64,000 nucleotides of DNA from CAWGCA01 sp963820955 (GCA_963820955.1 CAWGCA010000041.1:124001-188000); one strand, 5' to 3'; positions 16,689-26,581 are shown, numbered from the stretch's first letter. A program made the numbers and translations. Notes: a model not told the origin generated them from the letters alone.

Positions 16689-18040
16689 CGCGGGGTTCTC
16701 TGCATTTCCGTTTACTTGTTGCTGCTGCTGCCTCTGGCGCCGCGGCGTTACTCATTGCAGGTGTAAGCCTGGTGGTGATGTTCGAGCACCATGTCGAACG
16801 GCGTATCGGATCCGAGCTTGAGACTTATCTAAAGCAGATTATCGCTGGCGTGAGCGTGACGACCGATGGCCGCATTACTTATAGCAAGGAGCTGGCCGAC
16901 CCCCGCTTCAACCAACCGCTGAGTGGGCTCTACTGGCAGATTCAGGACGAGGAACAGCCAACGCTCCTGCGCTCCCGATCACTCTGGGATAATGTGATCC
17001 CATTGCCAGCGGACGAGCTTTTACTCGGGGTCGTTCATGAGCATAGGCTGCCCGGCCCAGATGGAAAGACACTGCTGATTCGTGAAGAGCAAATAATTTT
17101 TCATCCGGACAGAGAAGAACGCCGGCTCCGGGTCGCAGCTGGGGTAAATGAGCAGAACCTCATCGAGGCCCGCAACGCCTTCGCCGCGGACATGCTGCCA
17201 TATCTTGCAGTGATTGCCGTGGTGCTGGTTATCGCGGCCTGGATACAGGTTCGAATTGGGCTGGCGCCACTCTCTACAGTGCGCCGAGGGGTTATGGAAA
17301 TTCGTTCCGGTGGAGCACGCCGCCTCGAGCGTGAATACCCCGATGAGGTCATGCCGCTGGTCGATGAAATGAATGGATTGCTCGAAGCGCAGGAGCAGAC
17401 AATAGACCGCGCACGGACCTGGACCGCGGATCTTGCGCATGGTCTCAAGACACCACTCATGGTCCTTACGGCCGATGCGCAGCGGTTACGTGAGCAGGGG
17501 AACGCATCGATCGCTGACGAGCTGGACCAACTCGCGGAGACCATGCGCGAGCGCGTCGATCGGGAGCTGGTACGTGCCCGTGTTCGTTCTGGTATACAGA
17601 CAAGGGGGCTAACTTCCGATGTGGGCAAGGTCGTCAATCGCATTGTCCGCACCCTGCAACGCTCGCCCCGGGGTGCTCTTCTCAAATGGTCTGTGATGGT
17701 AGCCGATGGAATAGAGGCGGCGATTTCGCCCGATGATTTGACCGAACTGTTGGGCAACATTATCGAAAATGCAACCAAATGGGCCAAACAAGCGGTTTCT
17801 GTTTCAGCGAGCAAGGGGAATACGGTTCTTATCAGAGTAGAGGATGATGGACCCGGTGTAGAGAAGGGTCAGCTGAACATCCTGGGTCAGCGAGGTGTCC
17901 GGCTCGATGAGCAGAAACAGGGCTCGGGTCTGGGACTTGCCATCGCCCGCGATGTTACCGAGGCCTATGACGGCGTGCTGTCGTTCGATCCGTCTCCAAT
18001 GGGTGGGTTGACCGTGACAGTCCAGATTCCGGCGAAATGA
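16685..18040 (+). CDS. Sensor histidine kinase, PhoQ/QseC-like
   Basis: 451 residues, inner membrane. One N-terminal transmembrane helix, a ~140-residue periplasmic sensor region, a second helix (MLPYLAVIAVVLVIAAWIQV), then the HAMP-like linker, H-box WTADLAHGLKTPL, N-box LLGNIIENATKWA, G1 VEDDGPGV and G2 GSGLGLAIA. The asparagine-rich HGLKTPL form is typical of PhoQ-like kinases. Start is GTG at 16685, overlapping the regulator stop. Forms a three-gene operon with PepSY and the regulator; signal unknown. Confidence 0.94.
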   Translation: MTRGSLHFRLLVAAAASGAAALLIAGVSLVVMFEHHVERRIGSELETYLKQIIAGVSVTTDGRITYSKELADPRFNQPLSGLYWQIQDEEQPTLLRSRSLWDNVIPLPADELLLGVVHEHRLPGPDGKTLLIREEQIIFHPDREERRLRVAAGVNEQNLIEARNAFAADMLPYLAVIAVVLVIAAWIQVRIGLAPLSTVRRGVMEIRSGGARRLEREYPDEVMPLVDEMNGLLEAQEQTIDRARTWTADLAHGLKTPLMVLTADAQRLREQGNASIADELDQLAETMRERVDRELVRARVRSGIQTRGLTSDVGKVVNRIVRTLQRSPRGALLKWSVMVADGIEAAISPDDLTELLGNIIENATKWAKQAVSVSASKGNTVLIRVEDDGPGVEKGQLNILGQRGVRLDEQKQGSGLGLAIARDVTEAYDGVLSFDPSPMGGLTVTVQIPAK

Positions 18041-18596
18041 AAGCGGATCGCTTTTCATCGGATCATCGATGATGAAATCAAATGCTGTCACACTGACACA
18101 GCATTTGAAGATCAAAGATCAGCAAATCCAAATTCTATTCCCACCCCATGACTCGGTTTTCCGCTAGCGTGAACAGCGTCACTAATACAAATAATATCTT
18201 AACTTTTTAGCTTCTTTTAAGTTTTCCTTAAGCATTCCTTAAGTTTCCATCGAGCCGTTTCGTGTATCTTTCCGACGTGCTGAATAATCTTTTCTCCGGA
18301 TTTTGTTCCATTTCGGAAATGCGCAAATCCGAATATTCAGCAAGCTGTTATGTAGATAAGGGGCGGCTGAAAAGATCTTAAGGCCGAGATCGACCCCTGC
18401 GGGCTAGCACCTGTTCACCGGACAGGCACTCCAAGAGGCGATATACAGCAGCACCTCGACGACACGGCCACGCACAAGCAAATTGTTCTATTAAAAGCTT
18501 TAAGACAGTGTGTGTTGTACGCACGCTTCTAAATAAAGGCTCGGGCGGGTTTTTTTAAAATTCAGCCTGGCAGACGGAATGAGGAGAGGTTTTTAG
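18041..18596. promoter_or_regulatory. Long leader/intergenic region before the SBBP gene
   Basis: 556 bases without a gene. It holds the CTTAAG array (18216-18243) in its middle and a ~350-base leader downstream of it. I saw no match to a riboswitch I know. A strong ribosome site (GGAGAGG) ends it. Confidence 0.5.
18216..18243. promoter_or_regulatory. Triple CTTAAG direct repeat, PmrA/QseB-type box
   Basis: Three hexamers, TTTAAG (18216), CTTAAG (18227) and CTTAAG (18238), spaced exactly 11 bp apart. This matches the tandem half-site layout bound by OmpR-family regulators of the PmrA/QseB type (CTTAAG-N5-CTTAAG). It lies 176 bases after the adjacent sensor kinase gene and 354 before the SBBP gene. 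Confidence 0.7.
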
Positions 18597-20000
18597 ATGA
18601 ACACCATCATCATGAGTGGTTCGATTGTGAGCCTGTGCCTGATCCTCGCGTCAGGTGCCGCTCAGGCCGAGGTGGCAAAAGAGGCCTGGGTGGCCAGCTA
18701 TAACGGTCCGGGGAACGGCAAAGATAATCCACAAGCGCTGACAGTGGATGCTGCTGGCAACGCCTACGTAACCGGCTTCAGCGATAGCGGTGGCGGCAAC
18801 TACGACTACGCCACCGTCAAGTATAACGGGGATGGAAACCAGGTCTGGGTGGCCCGCTACGACGGCGAGTCGCAGGGTGCGGACTGGGTCAAGGCCCTGG
18901 CCGTGGACGCCGCGGGAAACGTCCTGGTTACCGGATCCAGCGCCGGGCAAGAAACCGGCTTCGACTTCGCGACGGTGAAATACGACGCCGATGGCAACCA
19001 GTTGTGGGTGAGCCGCTATGACGGGCCTGCCCACGGTGACGACAGGGTGAACGGCATGGCCGGTGATGCGGACGGCAACGTCTATGTCACCGGTGACAGT
19101 GCAGGTCCCGAAGGCCAAAAAGAGTCGGTGACCATCAAATACGGCCCCGACGGCGACCTGCTGTGGGCCACTCGCTCGGGCTCGCCGGGTGTCAGCCAAT
19201 CCCTCGCCGCCATCGCCGTCGATGAGGAAGGCAACGTCTACGTGGCGGGCGGGGAAACCCGCAAGGCTGGAAATTCCGATTTCGTCGTCATCAAGTACGA
19301 CTCCTCGGGTAATGCCCTGTGGACGGCCTATCGTGACTGGTCGGTACACGATGATGCCCTTTATCTGGGCCTGGACGATATCGGCAACGCGTACGTGGCG
19401 GGAGAGAGGGTCAGTTACACCGAGGATCCTGAAAAGAACGCCCACGAGGACATAGTAATCGTCAAATACGGCCTCGACGGTAAGGAACTCTGGAGTGCCA
19501 ACTTCAACGGTGGGGACGGCAGCAACGACGTTGCCTCAGCCCTGCGGCTGGACCGAAAAGGCGACATCTACGTCGGGGGCACCACCTTAGCTTCGGCCGA
19601 CGACAGCCGGGGTCTCAGCGCCGCCGCGTATGTCACCGTTAAATACGATCCCGACGGCAACCTGCTCTGGGAAGCGCGGCACGAGGGCCTGAAGGAGACG
19701 GCAGGCATAGCGCAAGGTCTGGCGTTGGATGCCGCCGGAAATGTCTACGTATCCGGCTCTAGTCGAGGTACATCTGGCCAGAAACCGAAAGTGATCGTTA
19801 TCAAGTATGGAAGTCACGGCAGTGAGCTCTGGTTGTTTCGACGCGAAGGGCTGACGATTGGTACAAAAAACGGCCTGTACGCTGACGCAGCAGGGACTAT
19901 CTGGATCACAGGAAATGATAGCGACAGTCGGGACTATCTAACGGCCAAATACGTCGAATCGAAGACCGTCGCACAGCCTGAAACGGAAGCTGTTCCCTAA
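18597..20000 (+). CDS. Exported SBBP-repeat beta-propeller protein
   Basis: 467 residues. Signal peptide (SIVSLCLILASGAAQA), then at least seven repeats of the SBBP type: each has AxDxxGNVYVTG, a short loop, then DFATVKYDxDGNxLW. SBBP repeats build beta-propellers in secreted or surface proteins. No anchor or sorting tail is seen, so it is probably periplasmic or released. Ribosome site GGAGAGG. It may be under the CTTAAG array upstream. Ligand unknown. Confidence 0.9.
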   Translation: MNTIIMSGSIVSLCLILASGAAQAEVAKEAWVASYNGPGNGKDNPQALTVDAAGNAYVTGFSDSGGGNYDYATVKYNGDGNQVWVARYDGESQGADWVKALAVDAAGNVLVTGSSAGQETGFDFATVKYDADGNQLWVSRYDGPAHGDDRVNGMAGDADGNVYVTGDSAGPEGQKESVTIKYGPDGDLLWATRSGSPGVSQSLAAIAVDEEGNVYVAGGETRKAGNSDFVVIKYDSSGNALWTAYRDWSVHDDALYLGLDDIGNAYVAGERVSYTEDPEKNAHEDIVIVKYGLDGKELWSANFNGGDGSNDVASALRLDRKGDIYVGGTTLASADDSRGLSAAAYVTVKYDPDGNLLWEARHEGLKETAGIAQGLALDAAGNVYVSGSSRGTSGQKPKVIVIKYGSHGSELWLFRREGLTIGTKNGLYADAAGTIWITGNDSDSRDYLTAKYVESKTVAQPETEAVP

Positions 20001-20386
20001 CCAAGGGTGATGCAGAGAGAAAGGTTATGTCGGGAGGTCAGTTTCAAATATCCGACATTGCCAACGCCAGGACTGACACCGGTTTTGAACTTGTGTCGTC
20101 GGGCGAGGTTTATTTGTCGTCTTGAGGCTTCTGCTCGGGACGGTGGTAGGACTCGCTGGGTTTGTTGCTCGCAGGGTGAGCCGTTAGAGGCATTTCTCTG
20201 TTGTGTCAGACCGGTCCGGTCCAGCATACGGATGTGCGTTGGTCTAGGGCAGGGACGCGAAGGTTCGCGGGTACTTGACGGACCGCGGGAGTTGTTTGGA
20301 GTAGGCGTGGGTCCGCGTTGATGCGGCCCTGCGTACTCAAGGAGCGAGAGAGCGATCAACTAACAAACTGCAATTTGGAGGAATGA
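20001..20386. other. Intergenic region before PKD protein
   Basis: 386 bases. An open frame of 104 codons exists (20007-20321), but its composition (arginine, cysteine and glycine rich, no start signal) is not protein-like. I see no terminator or recognisable riboswitch. A ribosome site TTGGAGGA precedes the next gene. Confidence 0.4.
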
Positions 20387-23059
20387 ATGAAAATGAAGAT
20401 TCCAAAAGCGCGAACAGCACGCGGTGTCGTGCTCGCGTCATTGGCGTCGCTGGGGCTGCTCATAGCGACGCCATCGGCGCATGCTTTTAGTGGTATTCTC
20501 AGTGACTTTAACAACACCTATCCTGGTTCCAGCTCGGGTGCTAATGCCCGCTGCCAACTTTGCCATGGCTCCAGCACCAGTACCTGGAACGAGTATGGCT
20601 GGGGGCTGGTGCAAAACAACACCAACTTTGGTGCCTTGGAGGGCGATACGTCAGTCAACATCGATGGCGGAACCACTATGTTGGACGAGATCGACGCCAG
20701 CACCCAGCCAGGATGGACAAGTGGAGCCAATAACAACCTCTACGACGGTGGCGGGCTCGTCTCGACCACCCAATCACCTCCGTCAGGCATTGGCACTCTT
20801 GATCCAGCAGCGGCCAACCTACCGCCTGTGGCGGACGCCAATGGCCCATACACGGGTGTCGTGGACGTGAACGTGATGTTTGACGGCACAGGCTCTACCG
20901 ATCCGGACGGCACCATTGACTCCTATGATTGGGACTTTGGTGACGGCAACACCGGTACGGGATCGCAGCCGCAACACACCTATCTGACAGACGGCACCTT
21001 CACGGTGACCCTGACAGTTACTGACGATGCTGGCGACACCGACTCGGCGACAACGACCGCCACCATCGACCTGGCAAACCAGACACCAACGGCCGACCCG
21101 AACGGCCCGTACAACGGTACAGTTGACGAACCGGTGAGCTTCGATGGTTCCGGCTCCAATGACCCCGACGGCAACATCGTGGCTTATGATTGGGACTTCG
21201 GTGACGGCAATATCGGCACTGGCTCGAACCCAACCCACACCTACGGGACGAGCGGTACGTTTACCGTCAGTCTGACGGTGACCGACAATGACGGCGCCAC
21301 CGACACAGCAACGACGGAAGCTACCATCGGCGAGGGTAACCAACCGCCAGTGGCCGATCCAAACGGTCCTTACAGCGGGACGGCCGGTATGCAGGTGAGC
21401 TTCGACGGTTCTGGCTCCACGGATCCGGACGGCAACATCGTGGCCTATGATTGGGACTTCGGTGACGGCAATACCGGAACCGGCGTAGCCCCGACCAACA
21501 CCTACGCCGCGGCGGGTACCTACAACGTGACCCTGATGGTGACCGACGATGTGGGAGCGACCGCTTCAGCCTCGACGGCGGCTGAGATTGTTGACGCACC
21601 GCAAGACCCGATCGCCGATCCGAATGGTCCCTACAGCGGCACAGCAGGTGTCCCGGTGAGCTTCGACGGCAGCGGATCGTCTGATCCCGACGGTGGCGCC
21701 ATCACGGCCTACGATTGGGACTTCGGTGACGGCACTGTTGTGCTCGATGCCGGACCGACGCCCAGTCACACCTACGCCGCGGCGGGTACCTATACCGTGA
21801 CCTTGACAGTCGTGGACGACGAGGGGGCAAGCAGTGCCCCGGCGGAGACGACGGCCAATATCGACGTCAACCAGGCGCCGATCGCTGACCCCAACGGTCC
21901 GTACACAGGTGTGGTAGACGTAAACGTCATGTTTGACGGCACGGGTTCCTCCGATCCGGACGGCACCGTCGCGTCCTATGATTGGGATTTCGGTGACGGC
22001 AACACCGGCACCGGTCCGAGCCCGCAGCACGCCTACACGGCGACCGGTACCTATACGGTGACCCTGACTGTAACCGACGATTTCGGTACTGTTAGCGATC
22101 CAGCAATTACGACCGCAACGATCGACGCGACCAACCAGGCCCCGACCGCCGATCCGAACGGCCCGTACAGCGGGACGGTTGGCGTACCGGTGAGCTTCGA
22201 TGGCTCTGGTTCCTCGGATCCGGACGGCAGCATCGTCTCCTATGCGTGGGACTTCGGTGACGGCAATACCGGCACCAGCTCGAGCCCGACCCACACCTAC
22301 ATGACGAGTGGAACCTTCACGGTCAGCCTGACGGTGACCGACGATGCCGGCGCCACGGACACGGCAGAGACGACCGCTACCATCGGTGAGGGTAACCTAC
22401 CGCCGGTGGCCGATCCGAACGGCCCTTACACGGGTGAGGTCAGTGTGCCTCTCACCTTCGACGGCACCGGATCCTCTGATCCGGACGGCAGCATCGTCGC
22501 CTACGATTGGGATTTCGGTGACGGCACTGTTGTGCTCGATGCCGGACCGACGCCCAGTCATAGCTATACGGCGGAAGGGACCTACAACGTGACGCTGACG
22601 GTAGTGGATGACGCCGGTGCGATGGACTCAGCCAGTACAACCGCAAGGGTAGGCGTAGCCGATGTATTCCTTAAAAACCTGCGGGTGCCGAGAGAACTCC
22701 AGGTGAAGAAGGGTCGGACCGTGAAGAGCAAGGTGACTGTGAGAGGCTACAGTACTGAGTTCAAGCAGGACGCTACCGTGGTCTTGTCGGCCGTGTCCTC
22801 GTCGAATGTCGACGTGGTCATCAAACCGACCAGCATCACAAAGAAGGTCAGACCGGGCAGACGGGGGACGGAGTTCAAGTTCACCGCGTTGGTCTCCTGT
22901 AACGCAGGGGGGCGTGGAACCCTGGACTGGACGGCAACCATCGATGCGCTGGCTAACGCCGACACCTCGAACGATGTCCAGACCAAGACCACAAAAGTGA
23001 AATGCATGGGTGGCAGGGATGACGACGACGAGGACTCGGAAGACGACAACAAGCACTAA
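20387..23059 (+). CDS. Exported monohaem protein with seven PKD domains
   Basis: 890 residues. Signal peptide (LASLASLGLLIATPSAHA), then a ~110-residue head with one haem motif CQLCH. Seven PKD repeats follow, each about 85 residues, with the marks NGPY, FDGSGSxDPDG, YDWDFGDG and GTYxVTLTVTDD. A ~110-residue C-terminal domain comes next, ending in an acidic tail (GGRDDDDEDSEDDNKH). PKD arrays are extracellular spacers, so this looks like a surface-exposed stalk carrying a c-type haem. The DNA repeats are similar enough to recombine. A strong terminator follows. Confidence 0.9.
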   Translation: MKMKIPKARTARGVVLASLASLGLLIATPSAHAFSGILSDFNNTYPGSSSGANARCQLCHGSSTSTWNEYGWGLVQNNTNFGALEGDTSVNIDGGTTMLDEIDASTQPGWTSGANNNLYDGGGLVSTTQSPPSGIGTLDPAAANLPPVADANGPYTGVVDVNVMFDGTGSTDPDGTIDSYDWDFGDGNTGTGSQPQHTYLTDGTFTVTLTVTDDAGDTDSATTTATIDLANQTPTADPNGPYNGTVDEPVSFDGSGSNDPDGNIVAYDWDFGDGNIGTGSNPTHTYGTSGTFTVSLTVTDNDGATDTATTEATIGEGNQPPVADPNGPYSGTAGMQVSFDGSGSTDPDGNIVAYDWDFGDGNTGTGVAPTNTYAAAGTYNVTLMVTDDVGATASASTAAEIVDAPQDPIADPNGPYSGTAGVPVSFDGSGSSDPDGGAITAYDWDFGDGTVVLDAGPTPSHTYAAAGTYTVTLTVVDDEGASSAPAETTANIDVNQAPIADPNGPYTGVVDVNVMFDGTGSSDPDGTVASYDWDFGDGNTGTGPSPQHAYTATGTYTVTLTVTDDFGTVSDPAITTATIDATNQAPTADPNGPYSGTVGVPVSFDGSGSSDPDGSIVSYAWDFGDGNTGTSSSPTHTYMTSGTFTVSLTVTDDAGATDTAETTATIGEGNLPPVADPNGPYTGEVSVPLTFDGTGSSDPDGSIVAYDWDFGDGTVVLDAGPTPSHSYTAEGTYNVTLTVVDDAGAMDSASTTARVGVADVFLKNLRVPRELQVKKGRTVKSKVTVRGYSTEFKQDATVVLSAVSSSNVDVVIKPTSITKKVRPGRRGTEFKFTALVSCNAGGRGTLDWTATIDALANADTSNDVQTKTTKVKCMGGRDDDDEDSEDDNKH

Positions 23060-23095
23060 CTAGTGCTGACGACCAGCCGTTAGGCTGATCTTGAA

Positions 23096-23124
23096 GGGGG
23101 GGAGGCAACTCCTCCCCTTTTTTT
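23096..23124 (+). terminator. Rho-independent terminator after PKD gene
   Basis: Stem GGGGAGG / CCTCCCC with loop CAACT, followed by seven T. Confidence 0.9.
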
Positions 23125-23619
23125 ATTGCATTCGAAGTAGAGTGCTGTCGCTATAATCCCATGCGGCAAAAAACTGAAACTGAATTAACCAATCAAGAAA
23201 ATTTCAAAACAATATAAACCCTAGTTTTTACAGCCTCCGCCGTACGTTTCCCCCCGGCGTTCCAATCCTTTTTCTGACGGCTCTGAAACCAGCATCGGCG
23301 CTCTGTGCGTGTGCCCAGCCAGAGATGAGGGATAATCCGCTCCGATTACCCCTCAATCCACTGTTCCAGAACGGCAACCCTTCCCTGAACCTGCTCATTT
23401 GACTTACACATAAACTCAGCGATCGAAGACACGGCAATTCAATACGGGTAAAAAATCCAGACGAAATCGTGTACTCATCCAAGTTACGCACAGGGCGGCA
23501 GATAGCCTTCAGCGTTGGATCAACTTTATTCTCAAGCTGGGCCATGATTTATACTTGCGGCAGCTACAAAGCTTGCGGAACTATTATCTGAGCGGTCGAG
23601 GTCAACTGAGTTTCAAGTC
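23125..23619. other. Gene-poor stretch before hemolysin III gene
   Basis: About 495 bases. A leftward open frame (23228-23545) has no supporting similarity or ribosome site and I do not accept it. The 23150-23225 part is A/T-rich. Nothing else recognised. Confidence 0.4.
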
Positions 23620-24246
23620 ATGTACTACGGGGAAAAGTTCAACAGTATCTCTCACTTGATAGGTGCTGTATTGGCTCTGATCGGTTTCGGGGCCTTGGCT
23701 ACCGTGGGTGTCCAGCAGAACAATTGGGCAACCATTGTGAGCTTTATGGTATTTGGCTTTACGCTGATCGTGCTTTATACCATGTCGACTCTATATCATA
23801 GCTTTCACCCACCCAGACTGAAGAGGATTTTCCAAAAACTGGATCATCTTTCCATCTATCTGCTGATCGCGGGCACCTATACGCCCTATATGTTGGTTTC
23901 CCTGGGGGAGGGTAATGGCCCGGTTATGCTGCTTGTGGTGTGGGGCCTGGCATTGCTGGGATTGTTGCTTGAGCTGGTTGTTAAATATCGCATAGAAGTT
24001 ATGCAGATATTTATATATCTGCTGATGGGTTGGATATGCGTCTTTGAGTACAACAGTTTACGGGCGGCTATACCTGCTCCGGGTATCGTGTGGCTTACTA
24101 TCGGCGGCATAACTTACACTATCGGGGTTGTATTTTATGTGCTGGATGATCTGAACAAATTGCGTTATGCACATGGTATTTGGCACATGTTTGTGTTGCT
24201 GGGATCTATTTGCCATTTTATCTCTATTATCGGCTACGTTAGATAG
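23620..24246 (+). CDS. Hemolysin III family (PAQR/YqfA-like) membrane protein
   Basis: 208 residues with seven predicted membrane helices and the PAQR/HlyIII signatures: EKFNSISHLIGAVLAL near the N-terminus, STLYHSF in helix 3, KLDHLSIYLLIAGTYTPY, and the C-terminal HGIWHMFVLLGSICHF with paired histidines that bind zinc in this superfamily. Physiological role in bacteria is unclear (membrane homeostasis or stress). Complete length for the family. Confidence 0.93.
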   Translation: MYYGEKFNSISHLIGAVLALIGFGALATVGVQQNNWATIVSFMVFGFTLIVLYTMSTLYHSFHPPRLKRIFQKLDHLSIYLLIAGTYTPYMLVSLGEGNGPVMLLVVWGLALLGLLLELVVKYRIEVMQIFIYLLMGWICVFEYNSLRAAIPAPGIVWLTIGGITYTIGVVFYVLDDLNKLRYAHGIWHMFVLLGSICHFISIIGYVR

Positions 24247-24452
24247 TCCCCCTTGGAACACAATATGCTGGGGGCGAAGGCGCGAGGTCTTGTCCGAGCC
24301 CCGGATTTTGGGAAATCTACACGTCTGGTTCGATGAGGATTGCGTCTGGAAACGGACAATAGTGCCATTATTTTTACACAACGCGTTTCATTTGAAGCAG
24401 AAGAATTTGCAACCCATAGATAATAAAGAATATTTTCATATAGGCATGAAAT

Positions 24453-24659
24453 ATGCTTGATAAATTAATGGAGAAAGATCATCCGACGGTATGCGAGCAT
24501 TTTTCAATAGAGACTGATGTTATGAAAATGGGCCAGAAATATCATTCCATGCATTTCATGCGTCTATTCTACGAAGGATCAATCCTGTTATTTTACCTAC
24601 TGGGTATGGTTATGACTGTGGTATTGGGCGCTTACGGATTGGAGTTGTTTTTATCTTAA
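24453..24659 (+). CDS. Small putative membrane protein (68 residues)
   Basis: Not recognised. A short hydrophilic N-terminus (MLDKLMEKDHPTVCEHFSIE) and one long hydrophobic segment (GSILLFYLLGMVMTVVLGAY) suggest a single-pass inner-membrane protein. There is no strong ribosome site; an internal ATG at 24471 is also possible. Confidence 0.4.
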   Translation: MLDKLMEKDHPTVCEHFSIETDVMKMGQKYHSMHFMRLFYEGSILLFYLLGMVMTVVLGAYGLELFLS

Positions 24660-24842
24660 CCGCTTGAATTTCAATCGATCTCGAAATGGCCGGTATCCAT
24701 AAATATCGCCATCGAATATAGCCGTCGCCTTCTTCGATTCTCGATGCTGGCTTCGGTCGAGCGTACGCGCGGGACTATCCCCCCGCAGGCAGAAATTAAC
24801 AACCTCAACACAAACGCTGGGTTATAGTTGGCGTTGCTCCGT

Positions 24843-25745
24843 CTACTCACCCATTGGGTATTGCATAATTTTTTCATCCGCGCATCGAGAATCGAAAATA
24901 TTTTCTGCCTGTTCCAGGACATCTTCGGCATCGTCTTCGTAGGGTTCCTCAAACATTGGCAGTAGTCCTGCAAACTGTCTGATGAATGCGTTGAGTTGGT
25001 GGCAGGCCTGCAAGTCCTTTCCCCGGTCAAACTTGGCCGTTGCACCGGCGAGTTTCCCCAATAGACCACTTTGCTTGTTACCAAGCGGTGAGACTTCGAG
25101 CAGCGCTGTAAGTGCATCTACCAAATCGTCCATTGGGTATACCCGTTCCATTGAGGTTATATGCGCTAGCACCTGTCCAGAAGGTGAGTCGGGATAGCAA
25201 GATATCACAGCTTGGAATATTTTCATGTTCCAATCGCTTAACACCGGAGCCGTCATAGGTAGTTCGACACTGTCGATAGCATTGCCGCCATCATCATATA
25301 AATAGATATAAAGAACCTCAGCATTTCCACCGGTCTCAAGTGGTAGATTATGTACGCTATCTACGAAATATGTGTCAGAAGCGACGGATCCACCAGTGTA
25401 TCCATCATAGATCCCTAACCGTACCTCAACATTCTCTGGATCGGTCCTCATTGTTTGAGCGCCAATCGTAACTTGGATGCCATAGGGAGTTATATCGTAG
25501 TCATAGTGAGCGTAATTGTCCTCCGGGTTCGTATCATCTGTGTCCGTACCATAGATATAGGTACCTTTTAAAATATCACCAATGCTGAAATCCTTTCCCA
25601 AACATGGCTGAAGTATTTGTGTATCGATAGCATAAATATCGGCCTCGAAACGGATTTCGATATCTTCACCTACGACTCTAGATGGCATAAACAAAAATAG
25701 CGCCGTTACCAGTGACGAAGTCACAACGTAGAATATACGCTTCAT
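24843..25745 (-). CDS. Exported hypothetical protein
   Basis: Not assigned to a family. 300 residues. Signal peptide (VVTSSLVTALFLFMPSRVVG), then an N-terminal half with alternating strands (FSIGDILKGTYIYGTDTDDT, YDITPYGIQVTIGAQTMRTD), and a helical C-terminal quarter (VDALTALLEVSPLGNKQSGL...CHQLNAFIRQFAG) resembling the FIMAH-like helical tails of some exported proteins. I start at ATG 25745 because AAGGAGGG precedes it, rather than the upstream in-frame ATG 25787. No sorting signal at the C-terminus. Confidence 0.72.
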   Translation of the reverse strand: MKRIFYVVTSSLVTALFLFMPSRVVGEDIEIRFEADIYAIDTQILQPCLGKDFSIGDILKGTYIYGTDTDDTNPEDNYAHYDYDITPYGIQVTIGAQTMRTDPENVEVRLGIYDGYTGGSVASDTYFVDSVHNLPLETGGNAEVLYIYLYDDGGNAIDSVELPMTAPVLSDWNMKIFQAVISCYPDSPSGQVLAHITSMERVYPMDDLVDALTALLEVSPLGNKQSGLLGKLAGATAKFDRGKDLQACHQLNAFIRQFAGLLPMFEEPYEDDAEDVLEQAENIFDSRCADEKIMQYPMGE

Positions 25746-26018
25746 CAGATTCCCTCCTTTCAGGTAGAGCGAAACACCATGTTTCACCTGTTTCTCCTAC
25801 CCATATAGAAGCGATCTGTTTCTAAATTATTTCCAATCTGTAACTGAATTGTTTCTGGAATTTTACCTGCTCAATGTAAACAAATAATGCGAATCATCAT
25901 GGAGAGTCACCATGCATTTATGATTCGATTATTGGGAGCAGGGAAGAGAAAAAATAGAGGGGATGGACATGAAAAATCAAGAAATTCGTCTATTAACTTT
26001 GATACGATTTTTATCACG

Positions 26019-26317
26019 CTAACGTCCGCTTCGGCAGGAGGACGCATATGCATCGACGATTGCCTTGGCATCGCGGGCAAGATCAATGAGTGACTTGCCC
26101 GGTTTGTAGAGGGAGGAGCCGATGCCAAACCCGACAGCGCCGGCGTCCAGGTAGTCAGCCATATTAGCAGCCCAGATACCGCCGACGGCAAGCAGCGACA
26201 CATGTTTAGGCAGCACCGATTTCATGGCCTTAACGACCGCCGGTGAAATCGCTTCAACCGGAAAAAGCTTGAGCGCGTCGGCGCCGGCGGAAATTGCCGC
26301 AAAGGTAGAATATCAAT
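26019..26317 (-). pseudogene. 2-dehydro-3-deoxy-6-phosphogalactonate aldolase, C-terminal fragment
   Basis: About 95 codons clearly match the C-terminal half of KDPGal aldolase (TFAAISAGADALKLFPVEAI, SVLPKHVSLLAVGGI, NMADYLDAGAVGFGIGSSLY). The N-terminal half with the Schiff-base lysine region is missing. The match fades about 10 bases before the target duplication of MITE copy 2 and does not resume beyond it. Stop TAG at 26019. Non-functional. Confidence 0.85.
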
Positions 26318-26326
26318 AACTTATTT

Positions 26327-26544
26327 CAGTGCTGTCCCATTAACCTCCAACCGTCATGCCGGACTTGATCCGGCATCCAGTGAACGCATTGAAAAACCTG
26401 GATTCCGGACAAGTGCTTCGCACTTTCCGGAATGACGAACATCAGTATTCAAATTCATGTCTATGCCGCAACTAATCACTATGAAAGAGCTGTCCTATCA
26501 ATGCGTTCCAGTTATATGTAACGCAACTTAATGGGACAGCACTG
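26327..26544 (+). mobile_element. 218-bp MITE, copy 2, with 9-bp target duplication
   Basis: Same element as at 2535, differing at a few positions. The perfect 9-bp duplication AACTTATTT lies at 26318-26326 and 26545-26553. It separates the broken aldolase from the thiol dioxygenase gene. Confidence 0.93.
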
Positions 26545-26581
26545 AACTTATTTCGATCCTGGAATAACGATAGATTTCTTC

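Noticed and set aside
20819..22294. Several long leftward open frames across the PKD repeats
   Set aside because: They mirror the repetitive G/C-rich PKD codons; sequence is arginine- and valine-rich without family match.
23228..23545. Leftward 105-codon frame
   Set aside because: No ribosome site, no similarity, unusual composition; probably chance.
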